NCBI GenBank assembly: GCA_015179125.1
Contig: WHVA01000099.1
Location: 204,912-268,911 of the forward strand
Direction: 5' to 3'
Origin: Gautieria morchelliformis
Taxonomy: Eukaryota > Basidiomycota > Agaricomycetes > Gomphales > Gomphaceae
Length of the DNA: 64,000 bases
The stretch's first letter is position 1. Each line of letters starts with the position of its first letter. A program made the translations under genes and the position numbers. The notes beneath the pieces were generated by a model that worked only from the letters and a program-made list of their open reading frames with translations, was not told the origin of the DNA and made no database searches. Below are positions 23,098-34,742 of the stretch, in pieces.

Positions 23098-23699
23098 TTA
23101 TGGCATGATGTACATCATTATCAACATCCGTGTCGTTGTCCAAGTTATATACCCCTCATTATACTCGAAAGGGACACTAGCTCTCAGAATGTGCTTTCAT
23201 GATATGACTCGCACGGTGAGATTGGTCGAATTGTCCTGGCGACCGGTTCATTGAAATTGAAAGTTGTAGGGTCACCCTTGGTTTGGAGTAGTTTGCACTA
23301 CTTATTTACAAGCTGTTGCGAAGACAGTTGCGTGAACAATCGCTGAATATATAGCCATCAAGGAGCTGAGTTTACCCGCTTGGTGACGTTCGAAGACCGC
23401 GTGACGTTCCGAAATTCATGTCAATGAAATGTCCCTCGCTAGGCTTCAAAGTTTCCGCTCCTAGTAGCCCTCCGGATCACCTTACTGGGAATTGCGCCAA
23501 CTTCAAGTTATTGAACGCCTGAGTATCTTGATCCCAATAAAAAGCCAATCCTGTTAGCGTCGTTCGGTGGAAGCCCTAGAGCGCCAGGTTTAGAATAGAA
23601 TATCTGAAGTAGGGTACTGGGTTTGCACTCGTGCAGGCTACCACAGCATTGTAACATAAGAGTACGACAGGGAGTGTTCTTTCACCAAGAGCGCCCCCT
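23098..23699. other. No gene recognised
   Basis: No convincing frame, repeat or element end in these ~600 bases. Confidence 0.4.
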
Positions 23700-24110
23700 A
23701 GAATAGCGCAATTATAATTCTCCCACTTTTCTCATGGCGTCGCACCCTGGCGAGTGACCGAGATGACAACCTTAGGTATTGGAAAGCAATGTGACATACC
23801 TGCTGATACGCACTGATGCCATTGTCTACCGTTTTGCGGAGGCGAGTGAGGAATAAGGCAGAGATGCCACGAGAGCCTGTTCCACCGATGAGATCGAAGT
23901 AATCGAGACATTTTCCACTCACTGCCTCTTGCTGTTCGTGTGTGACCGACTTCTTTCCACGACGATACACATGAGAACCGGAAAGGAGGCCTTGGACCTC
24001 CAATCCCGCCTCGGAGCGATCAGACTGTGCGTGAAGATGAGTGCGGTGTTCCACGCCGAGCAGAGACGTGAGCCACAACTCAGTCAGAAAGCGATAAAGT
24101 TAGACTCAGG
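23700..24110 (-). pseudogene. Patatin-like phospholipase fragment
   Basis: The minus frame from ~24078 contains CLDYFDLIGGTGSRGISA followed by LTRLRKTVDNGISAYQQ. This aligns with the patatin core (YFDLIGGTSTGG..A..LGRLRMTVDE...AY). The nucleophile box normally reads GTSTGG; here it reads GTGSRG, so the catalytic Ser position is Gly. The family's upstream oxyanion motif (DGGGIRG) is absent, and a GTATGT donor-like site follows AYQQ. Patatins are lipid acyl hydrolases. This copy is a fragment and probably non-functional. Confidence 0.6.
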
Positions 24111-24828
24111 GGAGAGTACAGCACTCAGTTGGGTGATGGAGAACGAGGTGCGATGCTGTAGTCAGCCCAATTGCAGCGGAGCTCCAGCCACTTGAGTCAA
24201 GTCGGACGGCAGGTGCCGAGCTCAGAGGGCAAAGTAACGACTGCGTTCTGCACTTCCATCACTTTGTAGATTGTATCCATCTAAGCCGCACCTTATTCGT
24301 TTGATACTCTGTGGCCTTTCCTGCTATCCGTCCCAGTACTGGTATTGAATATTACAGATCACGGGCCCACGGCATACGGGCAGTTCTCCGATCGGGAGTC
24401 GTCGTCGATCGGGATGATGTTGGTCTCCCTGGCGGATGTAGTAGAGCGAAGTCTGGACTTGAGGTTGGAGGTCAGTTTGTATTCTATTCCGCTTTGGGCT
24501 CACGATGCATTTCATCAACATCCAGATGTAAGTCCAGCCACAGCAAAATCTACACCATCGTGCCCGGACTACAATTCATGGAGTTACTCGCCGTGCTGGT
24601 AAGGCCTATATCTGGTCTGGTAGTGTTGGGAGGCACGCACGTCAGCACATTTGCACTCATGCTTGTCCAGGTCTGACTGCCGAACGCACTGGCGATGACA
24701 CCCTCAACAGTTGACCGGCATAACTGAGAAACATTTTGAAATAGGCACGTCGGAACACGTGCTACTTACAAGCCTTCATCGAAGCTCTCCTCAGCAGCGC
24801 CATCCTTCCACGTAGTTAAATAGAAGCA
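24111..24828. other. Undefined region with a short fragment shared with 28.4 kb
   Basis: No gene recognised. 24650-24678 repeats about 29 bases found at 28412-28440 (TTTGCACTCATGCTTGTCC and on), part of the decayed minus-strand gene there. Confidence 0.5.
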
Positions 24829-26167
24829 TTGTCAGGAGACATTTTAAACCGGCCCCCCTCCAGCGCCACCCCCGCCACCCCCGGCAAGCCTCCGCAAATG
24901 CTCCACCAACTGGAGCACGAGCTCCGCACGGTGCGCCATCCCGCGATCTCGGAGGGCGCGGGGAGGGGCGGGGTTGACAGGGCCGTCGGGAGCTCGCGAC
25001 GTCGCGGTGGCGTGCGTGTGCGCGTGAGCAGAGGAGCAGGAGCCGTAGTGGTTAGCCCAGTCGTGCAGAATGTTGGAGTGTCGAGCAGAAAGAAGCGTGA
25101 AGCGGCGAAAGAAGCTCGGTAGAAGCGTGCCAGAAGCATGCAGAAGCTGAAACAACCGCATTAGGAAGCTCGTGCACGGCACCTCGTCAACGCCAACGCA
25201 CCTTGGTCAAATGCATCCGCCCCCCCGCCGTCGTCGAGCAATTTTCTACGTCGGCATAGGCGCCGTATCCGGGACTATGGGCAGTGCGGTATGTGGGGAC
25301 AGCGTCGTGGTTGTGGGGCGACATGGGTTGCCAAGTTGGGCGCTTAGGGAGCGGTCTGTGCGCGGGCGCCAAGGGGGTGCACGCGCACGACTCGTCAGTC
25401 AGTGGACGCGCGCACGCACAGTACGCACGACTCACCGCCATAGCACACCATCCCTGCGCATCGTGTAGTACTCGTCGGCCTGGAATGCGGCGCGCCCTTC
25501 ATGTGTGGGCAGTGCTGCGCCTGCTGCAGGTGCGGTTAACTCTGGCTCTACGACTGCGCCTGGTGCTGGCCGCCCTGGACATGCGCTTAGGACTGCACCC
25601 CCGCGCTTGCGAGCTGCGTCTGGGCCGGATACGGGAGACGCCAGCAGCGCCGCGGCCGTTATTCCCCACGCCCGCACCCGCACCATCCCCCCCCCCTCAA
25701 CCAGCGGATAAGCGAAGTTCAGGCTGCGCAAGGACTGGATGCGGCGATCCACTGTCGGTGTTGATGCCGACCCCCATGTTGGGGAGAGGGGTCTGCCCTG
25801 CGGATGGGAGGCAGGCTGTGTGGGCCGGACGGGTGCGCGGTGGGTGTGCATATGGAGGCGGCCGGAGCGTGGAAAGGTGGGTGTGTGGCGGCGGACGCAG
25901 CTAAGACGAGTTGAGGAGATGCGTCCGGAGCATATGTGAGCTTAGGTGTTGATGCGGATGCTAGTGCCCCGCGTGTGGATGCTGCTGTTGTGAGGGAGGA
26001 AGCGGGTGCTGGCGTGGTAGGAATGCGACATTGTGCAGGGCGTGTGCAGAGGACGAGGATGAGGTGCGAGATGACGGGGGTGGCGCCGCGCGATGTGCAC
26101 GGTATGCATCGTGTCCTTGTGGCTCATAGTGCCCTGTGTCCTAGTCTCGTCCCAACATGCAGGCAGC
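24829..26167 (-). other. GC-rich island with possible exons of an unrecognised gene
   Basis: Base composition jumps well above both flanks. On the minus strand, frames 25432-25851, 25187-25441 and 24844-25182 are consecutive and could be exons. They include a piece ending GYGAYADVENCST near 25230 and a last one ending in a Gly-rich tail after LVLQLVEHLRRL. GT and CAG dinucleotides sit at plausible joints. GC-rich DNA opens long frames by chance, and no domain was recognised. Confidence 0.3.
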
Positions 26168-27591
26168 ATGAAACAGACCCAGGTTGAAGCCACACGAGCA
26201 GAACCTCAGAATCTCAAGCGTGAGGATGACCGGTGGAGTTACTTGATCCAGTTATATGATCCCCGCCAAGCGAGTACTGTCGATGCTCTTTCCCAGCAGC
26301 AACACCACAACGAGATCTCCCTAAACTGATACCTCCCGATACATCTGACCCGACATCTGACCCACTATACGAGCGCGAGTTTCAGGGCGTACAGCTGGCC
26401 CGTCGATGTTGCCACTCCCCGGAGACAATCAGCTGGCGAGAACTTCGGAGAGTCAAATGACCATGGTACAGCCGAGATCCGTCGGAAGAGATGTCCCCTC
26501 TGACCTGAAAAGCCAAGGAGACATAACCGTGCTGATTCTGAACTGACCCCAAGACTGCTTAAGGGGATGTGTTCTCGATATAATTCTTGATATGCACAGG
26601 TAATTCAAAATAGGTGTGCTGTTTTCTGGAGATTAATGCTTTAAGCAAAGCACTGTGGCCATAATCAGGAACTGGATGGATCTCACCTCGACAGCCCAGC
26701 AGATATCCACCCACACCCATAATAAACTAAGTGTTACATACGGACATGGATGGCAAACAATACACCTGGAATAGTACGGGCTCTAGGACATACGATGGCT
26801 GCATTTAAATGACCTAGCTAGGCTGACGGACTGCTACTATAATCCGCCTCCACAGACAACTGCCATCCTCAGGCTTTGAGAGAGCCAATTGCGACGACCG
26901 GTGGTATTTCCCCAGCAGGGAGATGACCGTTCAAAACTTGGGGTCACATGGCCAAGTACCGTAAGTTGTGTTCTCAAACTTATTCCATGGTGGTTGATGT
27001 GGGATAAGCCGAAGTCGGTAGGCAAAGTGATCTCCAATGATGGTCATTATCACTGGTCGGTATTCTGCTGATAACACCTCCAGTGCCTGTGGATGCTGAC
27101 TGGACTCCCATTTGGTGTCTGTCAGAGAGCGGGGAAGAAGCTATGCTAGCTCACGACTCGGTCACAGGTCGCCTTGCTGCGGCAATCAGAATGAAGCCTT
27201 GATTTTCTAGCTTCAAGTTGAAGTGCTCTCTCTTCTACACCAAGATCTCTCTAGCTTCCTTGCGAAACACGTCCAGACGTGCAGTCTTAAGTAGGTGAGG
27301 GGCTGGACCCACATACGTCTACAAGCGCCGCTTTTCAGTTTTTCACATACGAACGCTTTGATGCGGTCCAAGAACCGGGAACATGGGCGTCGCCTAGGTT
27401 GTCGGTAATGTGCATGTGACCATACGCTGCGATCGTACCCGCCGGCCTTTGCCGACACCATCGCCTCGAGGTTGGCTTGGCATCGTGGGTTCTTTGTGGG
27501 GGTGCCTGGTTCTTTGATACAGTAGCGTGACTGGGTTCTGTATCTCAGGAAGATCCAGAAGCAATATCGAGCACGTGCCCGCGTATCAATA
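26168..27591. other. Intergenic or decayed region
   Basis: A small plus frame from ATG 26168 (54 codons, MKQTQVEATRAE...) and several short minus frames. None matches a family I know. No repeats recognised. Confidence 0.35.
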
Positions 27592-27769
27592 ATGCACCAA
27601 GCTTCTTACAGACGCCTACAGTTCACCACACGGTCCAACACAACCACCGTCATCCTCAGCCAGCTCCAACCTTCAATGACTCATCTGATCCACGCGCTTT
27701 GCCCAGCAAGAAAACGAAGGTCAGCGACAAGAAAAGGTGGATCATGTGCACGGAACTTTTCAACTTACG

Positions 27770-28530
27770 CGGTTGACCAAGCATATTGTCAGCATGATCC
27801 TCGTCGTCTGAAAGGTGCAAGCACAGTCAGTAACAAGCATGGCTTTACATAAACACACAATGTTGTACTTACCGCTTGCGCGCGAGACTCGACTTCCCCA
27901 GCTCCATATTGACATCATCCTCCAGCAATTCCTGTATGTTTTCCAAATCTTCAGCAGGTACGTATGGGAGCTCTCTCTTATCCTTGTTGAAATTATCAAT
28001 ATAGTCGAATTTGATCAAGATCTGTTCTATTAGGTCGCCTCGCTGCAGAAGTTTGAGATCCTTGGTTGCCGCAAGTGGGACATTGACAGCGAGGCACCGT
28101 GGTTCATGGCTAAGTCACATAAGCAGTCCAGTGCGCCTATTGACCACATTGCTTCGTCCTCAGCATCCAACTCCTCAGCGCCGCGATCTCTGTTCCAGCC
28201 AACCCCCCCCCTTCTATTTCCGCTGGTGGGTCTCCAAACATTACTTCTGCCTCGTCAGGGGTCAGGGTATTCAGCCTTCAGCACCTTGTCATAGGCCTTT
28301 ATCGGGGTGTGCCTGCTCCTCAAGAACATCAAGTTTATCGATCCCTTGTTCGTTTGCATTTTCTGCACCATTGCAGTAAGACATTCGTCTCTCGATGACC
28401 CTCCAGTCCCATTTGCACTCATGCTTGTCCAGGTCTGACCCATACTCCATGAAAGTTACGCTCTTGGACCCTAGCGCCGCAGATGACGTGGCTAAGTTGG
28501 CTAGCAGTTCAGCTATCCTGGATTCCAACT
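27770..28530 (-). pseudogene. Decayed unrecognised gene, minus strand
   Basis: Frame 28530-28289 reads MESRIAELLANLATSSAALG and continues with charged coding-like residues. Coding-like sequence then continues in shifted frames (VLKAEYPDP; EDEAMWSIGALDCL; LKLLQRGDLIEQILIKFDYI; AEDLENIQELLEDDVNMELG) to a GTAAGT donor-like site near 27870. After it come an intron-like stretch ending TTTCAG and an acidic DDEDHADN. At least two frameshifts separate the pieces. I do not recognise the family. The patchwork region starts immediately to its right. Confidence 0.4.
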
Positions 28531-28704
28531 TCGTGTGAAGTTGCGCACCGCAGCGCTCATAAGGGATAACGTTGACGAAAACTAAGCCCCAAGGAGCTAA
28601 CAGCTAGCTGTTGGATAGGATACACAAGGCTTTGCCTAGAGGTACATCGAATTCATAGTCCATGGCTTGGCTCAATACCTGCACTGTTGAGGTCCACGAG
28701 TTTG

Positions 28705-29037
28705 TCACCCTATAGTCGAAAGCGAAAGCAGATGCATGTAAAACTGGCATGTACCTTCCTCAGAAGACTGTAGTTCTCTATGAGGCTGGTCTAATCTACA
28801 TGCATCGAATACACCCTTATACGGCCCCTCGACTCGAATGGTCATAAAAGGTCTTGGCTGATTCATTACGTCGCAACCAACGAGTGACAGGAAAGGCACA
28901 GGAAACACCTCACTTATTCGGGAATGACCTACTACTAGATGTGACCAGCATATCAACGCTGCGAGTCCTGCTATTTCGGACAGACTAGCTTGGCAGGATG
29001 TCATAAAGGTGTCCTGGATTGGCCTGACTCGACGCAT
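28705..29037 (-). pseudogene. Chimeric fragment ORF in the patchwork
   Basis: A 110-codon minus frame. Its middle piece (EVFPVPFLSLVGCD) reappears at 32206-32276, and its next piece (QPRPFMTIRVEGPY) reappears in the plus ORF at 31493. In each place it has different neighbours. So the frame is an assembly of blocks, not a gene. The pieces look coding but are unassigned. Confidence 0.5.
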
Positions 29038-29296
29038 GTTACATATCAGTCTCTGTGGGGAATATGTCAGAAGATCTCAGATAGGGGTCCCCTCGTCGGA
29101 GTTATGAGGAGACTACTAATGGGAAGAACGGTGTATAACATAATTAAACATATGAGATGAGTGCATATTCCACACTCATGGCTGCGGCACCCCCTCTCCT
29201 TGTGCCTGATGGCAGTGGGACAGCGGATACCCGATGTGAGATGACGTAGTTAGAGGTATAATTGGAGTTCATAATTGGCTTAGCTGGAGTTCGCGA

Positions 29297-29806
29297 TTGA
29301 CAAGAGAATACATTGGGCTAGTCGACAACGAACAACGAAACAAGCAAGCTTCGTTGAGGCCAATACGTCCTTCGACATCGACTGTGTTACAATCGTTAGA
29401 GCCATGGTGTCACGACATGACCGATATCATATACTACAACATCCACGACGCGGTACTCCACCTCTCCCTAGCGAGCAAAAGCGGGTGGATAACTGAGCTT
29501 ATATCCATGTGCTCAGTTTTCAGGTGTCCTCTCTCAGACGCGGCAAGGTTCATAAGTGGCACCATGGTATCTACCATGCTTGCATCGTACGCCGTATCCG
29601 TGGGACGGATGATAGACTGGTCAGAGGAGGAATGGCCAGAAACCAGGTATAGAGGTGCTTTGGTTCTAGGTCCTACACCTGTCTGCTTGCCTGCAGTGGC
29701 CCGGTACTCCAACACCACATCGGAAACCGGAAGGAGGATGGAAATTTTTAGATTAAGATATCAATTAGTGCCTTTAACAAGTGGAATTCTATTGCTCAGT
29801 GATTGA
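29297..29806 (+). pseudogene. Family B DNA polymerase, Exo III and YxGG-like fragment
   Basis: Within this 169-codon frame, ~residues 40-115 contain DIIYYNIHDAVLHLSLA, which fits the Exo III motif (Y-x3-D) of family B polymerases. A helical stretch follows, then YRGALVLGPTP, which fits the Y-x-GG/A..V..P box that precedes the palm. The frame's first part belongs to blocks shared with 34662-34709 and 35347-35398. Established: the Exo III Tyr and Asp support 3'-5' proofreading. The palm motifs are not here but at 34979-36439 on the opposite strand. Confidence 0.6.
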
Positions 29807-29824
29807 AACCACTGTTCGTCCTTC

Positions 29825-30533
29825 TTCTGTGCGCTGACTAAGCCTTTCGAGGCGTGTCCAGCACTGATGAATGAGGGTCACGTGACCGTGTCGACAGAAG
29901 AACGGCGTCGATCCAAGGGATAGTCAAATCAAAAGCGTTCGCTTTTAAGGTAGTATAGATTAAACAGTGATAGTAGACTCTCAACGAAGATTTGGAATAA
30001 ACTATCATGATCTGAGCTCTGTAGCTATCAAACAAGACTACAGCAATTTCAGGAGGCAGAATAATCGATTCTGGATGATCTCGTTCATACATGTGTACTA
30101 GCTATTTATAATATATTGATAGTAACTACTAGTGTTCAAGATATTGGATGGATGGGTCGAAAAACTACTTTGTAACTAAGGGGTGACTAATTTATAGTCA
30201 TAAGGTCATGGGGTGATGGGGATGGTGTTAGGATTGTCTGGGCCTTGAAATAGAGATCTGTACCTAGTATACAAAGCCCCTGTCCACATGATGTTAAGAT
30301 AGTAATCAGTCAGATGTGTCATGATATTAGAATAGAAAAATGGATCTGAGTCTACCCTGCCCAGCATATATGCTGGTCTTGGAGATGGGGCCGCTGTCTC
30401 TGTGCCCTTTCTGTGGGGCAGCTGATTGAATATGTATACTGCAGGTGACTTTCTCAGGTCACTCCACAGTATCTCATACCCCTGCGCAGTCTATTATTTT
30501 CTGCGGCGTTTGGTGCCCGCACCCCTCGGTGCC
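29825..30533. repeat. Dispersed ~700 bp repeat, copy B
   Basis: Matches 645-1380 in the same orientation. It interrupts the patchwork, so it was either inserted into it or joined with it. The 3' end is shared up to GGTGCCCGCACC. Confidence 0.7.
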
Positions 30534-30964
30534 TATGGCCTGGCGCCTGTTGACGTCATGGCCGATGCCATCACCCGATAGGCGCGCCGTCCCTGATCGA
30601 CCGCACGTGGTCGACGCTCGAACTCCTGTATATCACCCGATTTGTGAGTAATATAGCATGACATAAATTTCGTGTGATCGTCGTCTGCGCCGACGTCTAT
30701 CATGAATATAATTTTTGTTTCTTTTGATTTTTCTTTTGATTTTCTTTTCTTTCTTTATTAGTTTCCTTTTATATATAAATGATTTGGAGTGAAATAATTG
30801 CGTTTGTCACAACAGAAATGTCACCTCTGGGATATCGCAGTTGTATGTCCGCGTATGACAGCTTCCTTCCAAGATGGAACAGAATTAACTACACATGCAC
30901 TTAGATGCTCCCACCCGGAGACCAACCAGCTCCCTTAGACAACCCTAAGTGACAACTCCAGTAA
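30534..30964. other. No gene recognised
   Basis: Contains a GC-rich stretch and then a T-rich tract (30706-30775, TTTTGATTTTTCTTTTG) that could be promoter-like. No coding feature was recognised. Confidence 0.35.
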
Positions 30965-31087
30965 GATGCAGGCCGAACGTTTTATGCCAGGCAACATAGT
31001 ACCTGGTGATTCAAACTATGAGGGTCCGGACCCAGAATATGAAGTCGAGGATATTGGCCGCTGCCCCTCTGCTAAGTTCGCAGCTTA
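30965..31087 (+). CDS. Small acidic ORF, unassigned
   Basis: A 40-codon ORF from ATG 30965 (MQAERFMPGNIVPGDSN...) to TAG 31085-31087, rich in Pro, Glu and Asp. It could be the start of a longer gene cut off by block joining. No family recognised. Confidence 0.25.
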
Positions 31088-31492
31088 GCCGCGGGGATGT
31101 TAGCAAGACAAAGAGCAGTTTAACCAATCCAAGTTGTGACTCTGACGTCAAGCCTAGGTGTCTCACCATTTGAACACGAAGACTATGAGATGGAGAGGGA
31201 GCTTAGCTACCCGGTCGTTACTAGACCCGATAGTCTCAAGGCCAGACAAGCTCCTGGAAGGCCGTAGGGTACTAAACGCAGACGAGTGAAGCACTGACCG
31301 AAGTTGCTATTAGACCGCAGACTAATCCATTAACGAGGCTGAGGTAGGTACAAGGAGACCGAGGCAAAGGATTGGGACAGTAGTAGGAACAGGGAGAAAG
31401 TGATACAAGGAGTGATGCTAAGACTTGGTATTCACGGTCTAATCAATTAAACGAATCTGCTCCGTTGCAAGTCCCTACCGTTCCTCACTTCC

Positions 31493-31837
31493 TTGGGTAT
31501 TGTAGCTATGTCGAGACTAGTCCCTAGAGCTATAATGGATATTGTTACCTCAGTGCTCCAAATTGGAAGCTCCTGGAGCGCGAGAGAGTCCGTCGAAGAT
31601 TCCAAATTTAAGACTCCAATCCGACTGACTGAGGAGCAGTTGGTAGATCTGGAGGAGGAGACATTCGGAGAGTACATATGGACGGTACTCAATAAGAATC
31701 AGCCAAGACCTTTTATGACCATTCGAGTCGAGGGGCCGTATATGGAAACAGTTTCGTGTGCTGACATAGGGTCCAATGAGAGAACCTCTGAACTTGATGT
31801 GGAGGTTTGTGATGCGCTGGCGGTACCTGGTGAATGA
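31493..31837 (+). pseudogene. Chimeric fragment ORF in the patchwork
   Basis: A 114-codon frame. Its first 65 codons (EEQLVDLEEETFGEYIW) are unique, the next 15 are the block at 28820-28864, and the rest is the inverted block shared with 32688-32750. This shows an in-frame join of unrelated blocks. Confidence 0.5.
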
Positions 31838-32501
31838 CGAGGATGTAGAAGCTATGAAGGAATTCTTCAAGTTGAGTCCCAACCTGGCGAATCTTAGTCT
31901 GAGTTCGATCGCGTGTGAAGTTGCGCACCGCAGCACTCATAAGGGATAACGTTGACGAAAACTAAGCCCCAAGGAGCTAACAGGTAGCTGTTGGATAGGA
32001 TACACAAGGCTTTGTCTAGAGGTACATCGAATTCATAGTCCACGGCTTGGCTCAATACCTGCACTGTTGAGGTCCATGAGTTTGTCACCCTATAGTTGAA
32101 AGCGAAAGCAGATGCACATCTTCGAGACCCTATGGGTTTCCTCTTGCCCATGATCCCATCACTCTGTGGATTACAACGACGAGCCAGCTAGAATCTCGAG
32201 GTGTAATCTAGTAGTAGGTCATTCCCGAATAAGTGAGGTGTTTCCTGTGCCTTTCCTGGCACTCGTTGGTTGCGACATAACTCGATAGGTCACACTAGTA
32301 TCTTCTTCGATGCATATCAGACCATCGGCAGGCATGCCAGACATAAGGTCGTTGTCCACCACCCTCGATACGGTCTGCTTTTGGCCGTGTAGATACGATG
32401 GTGTCAACGGAGGCGTTAGTTAAGGTAAGCCTCGCTTACATCTTGGCTCACCAGAACAGCGAATGAAAGGAGGAAGAGCAGAGGTGGTATGATGTCTATG
32501 A

Positions 32502-32862
32502 CGAAGCGCTGAGGGAGGCAAATCGTACTCGAGATGGTGCGGTAGAACTTACCGAATTCCAGTTCTGAGAGGTACCGGAAGATCATCATGGGAACTTGGA
32601 CGCAATGGTTACGGTGATGGCTAAAGAACGAGGTACGTCAAGCGATGATGTGTTGTTACTGAGCCTTACCTCAGGTGTGGTATCCACCGGCGCATCACAA
32701 ACCTCCACATCAAGTTCAGAGGTACTCTCATTGGACCCTATGTCAGCACACTACTCCAGCATAACTCTCGCCCCAGTTGTAACCGACAAACATTTAAACT
32801 GGCAGGTAATCATGTCACCTGCGAGGTCAACATACACAGTCCATTTCTATAGCCAACAATAG
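32502..32862 (+). pseudogene. Fragment ORF with an inverted, split second copy
   Basis: Reads EALREANRTRDGAVELTEF, one TGA, then VPEDHHG and MVTVMAKERGTSSDDVLLLS. The same sequence occurs inverted at 36882-37147. There it is cut in two by the block found at 31217-31268. Unassigned. Confidence 0.45.
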
Positions 32863-33220
32863 GCTTATGATACACCTATGGAAGTCCATCGCGTCAAATG
32901 ACACGGGAAGGTGGTAACACCGGAGGTGATGTGGAGGAGACAGGTGATGCACACGACCAGGAAGGTGGAACTCACGAGGAGGGTTCCCAGAAGCAGGAGA
33001 CAAGTGTAGAAAAGACCGAAAGGCTTAGTATCTAACAGCCGTTTACTTGTCCCTAGTAAGACTGGCCTGCTGCATCTTAGTAAACTAAACACTGTAAGTG
33101 TGGCTAGTATCTGCTAACAGGTAATATGGAGGACTGTGCTCGCCCTCCGTAGAATGCCTTAGGCTCATTCGTTCAAGGTGTGGTGATACACAGTCCATTT
33201 CTATAGCCAACAATAGGCTT

Positions 33221-33544
33221 ATGATACACCTATGGAACTATAGACCTGGCCTATGCTATGTTGTGAGCTCCGTAGAGAAACTTTACCTTATGGACATCAA
33301 CGTTGCCGGGTTAGAGTACATATCTATGAGGTTAATGCCCAAGTTGAAGGAGCTACACTTGTACCTCCCGTATCTTTTGCAGCTATACCCAAGTGCAATG
33401 TCGGCGCTAAGTAAGACCCCCCGGGTGATAATGGTGATACAAAGAGAAGATATAAAGGAATACACATTCGTAAGGGAGTTGCCAAGCAACATAACCCTCA
33501 AAGACTGGTCACCCGAAGCTGCACTTCACTTTGGCGCCCACTAG
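33221..33544 (+). pseudogene. Leucine-rich-repeat-like fragment
   Basis: A 107-codon frame with Leu/Ile at regular spacing (SVEKLYLMDINVAGLEYI, then MPKLKELHLYLPYLLQL), resembling F-box/LRR proteins. The first codons belong to the block shared with 32832-32883. It could be host-derived rather than viral. Confidence 0.35.
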
Positions 33545-34200
33545 CAAGTACATTAGGCTATCTCAGTAGCAGTAGCAATACCCACGACAGTAGTAGCGTG
33601 TACTAAACGCAGATGAGTGAAGCACTGACCGAAGTTGCTATTAGACCGCAGACTAATCCATTAACCATACTAGATACCGTTAGGGTCATAGCCATTGCCA
33701 CTGACATAGCTAACTATGTCGAATATGGTTCGTATGTCTAAATGCGGGAGCAGTTGGCAGATGAGTGATGTAGAGGCCTACAGCATATCCGTTGAACCTA
33801 AGACAAGTAGCGCTAGCTTCTTTGGAGTTCTGGCGGACAACGTAGAACCACGCATCAACGTCGCGGTTTCCGGGCTTTTGGCTGTCATTTCCACCGGAGC
33901 ATACAGGGCCAGGAGACAAGGTCGCGACACAACACGGCCAAAAGCAGACCGTATAGAGGGTGGTGGACAATGACCTTATGCCTATATGCACTGACGTGAG
34001 GACGGGAAGAACGTTTACTCCTGACATAGTCATGGCAGCATCATCGATTCATAATCGTTGTACACCAGGACAAGGACATAAGACACCTGATCCGTTTCAT
34101 GGACCTGGCAGCCAAGGTAGCCGAGGAGTCAACAGTGGACGAATTTTCAAGCAGACTGGGGTCCACACCGGAAGGAATGGATCTCAAACCGCACACCCCC

Positions 34201-34590
34201 TTATCTAACATCCCGAGAGAGAGGATGTACAGCACCAGGGAGGTGAGCGAGTATCGTGTTTATCGTCGCACTTTTACCCTCACCCCCTGCACCATACAAA
34301 TATAGAGCTCTTGGCCTATCGACCGGATCCAATAGTGCGTTACCTACAATCCACTTAACTAGCTTGAGGTCACAGGGTGTCATGACGTTACTTAGGCTTA
34401 CTTCTCCTCTGCTGGGCTTGAACGATCTGACCGTAGATGACATAGTTGTTATCCTTATAGGAGATATACATAGGCCTGTACTTCGCTTAAGCGGGGCCTT
34501 TCCTCCCTCGAACCGCACTACCCTATGTATTGGGGTAAGTTTGATGCCCTTTGAGGGATCATTCGGGTCTATGAAGGATACCATAGACAT
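34201..34590 (-). pseudogene. SF3 (D5-like) helicase fragment
   Basis: A 129-codon minus frame. Near residue 70, LKLVKWIVGNALLD is followed by ALYLYGAGGEGKSATINTIL at ~93-112. A hydrophobic strand, then G-x-G-x2-GKS/T, is the Walker A of superfamily 3 helicases of the D5/primase-helicase kind, used by many DNA viruses and plasmids to unwind DNA at forks. Walker B and motif C are not visible because the frame ends at a block joint. The N-terminal part (PIHRVVRFEGG) is unassigned. Confidence 0.6.
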
Positions 34591-34742
34591 CCAGCTACTT
34601 ATGCGAAGTTGTTAGGGTGCAGTCTAACACACAGTGGAGAGTGTTGAGATAGTTGTCTACCTGGGCTAGTCGACAACGAACAACGAAACAAGCAAGCTTC
34701 GTTGAAGCCACATATAACTTGGGACATAGGTGTATAACATAA

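Noticed and set aside
24829-25904. Plus-strand Arg/Gly-rich ORFs as confident genes
   Set aside because: High GC opens frames on both strands; no domain or start context separates them from chance.
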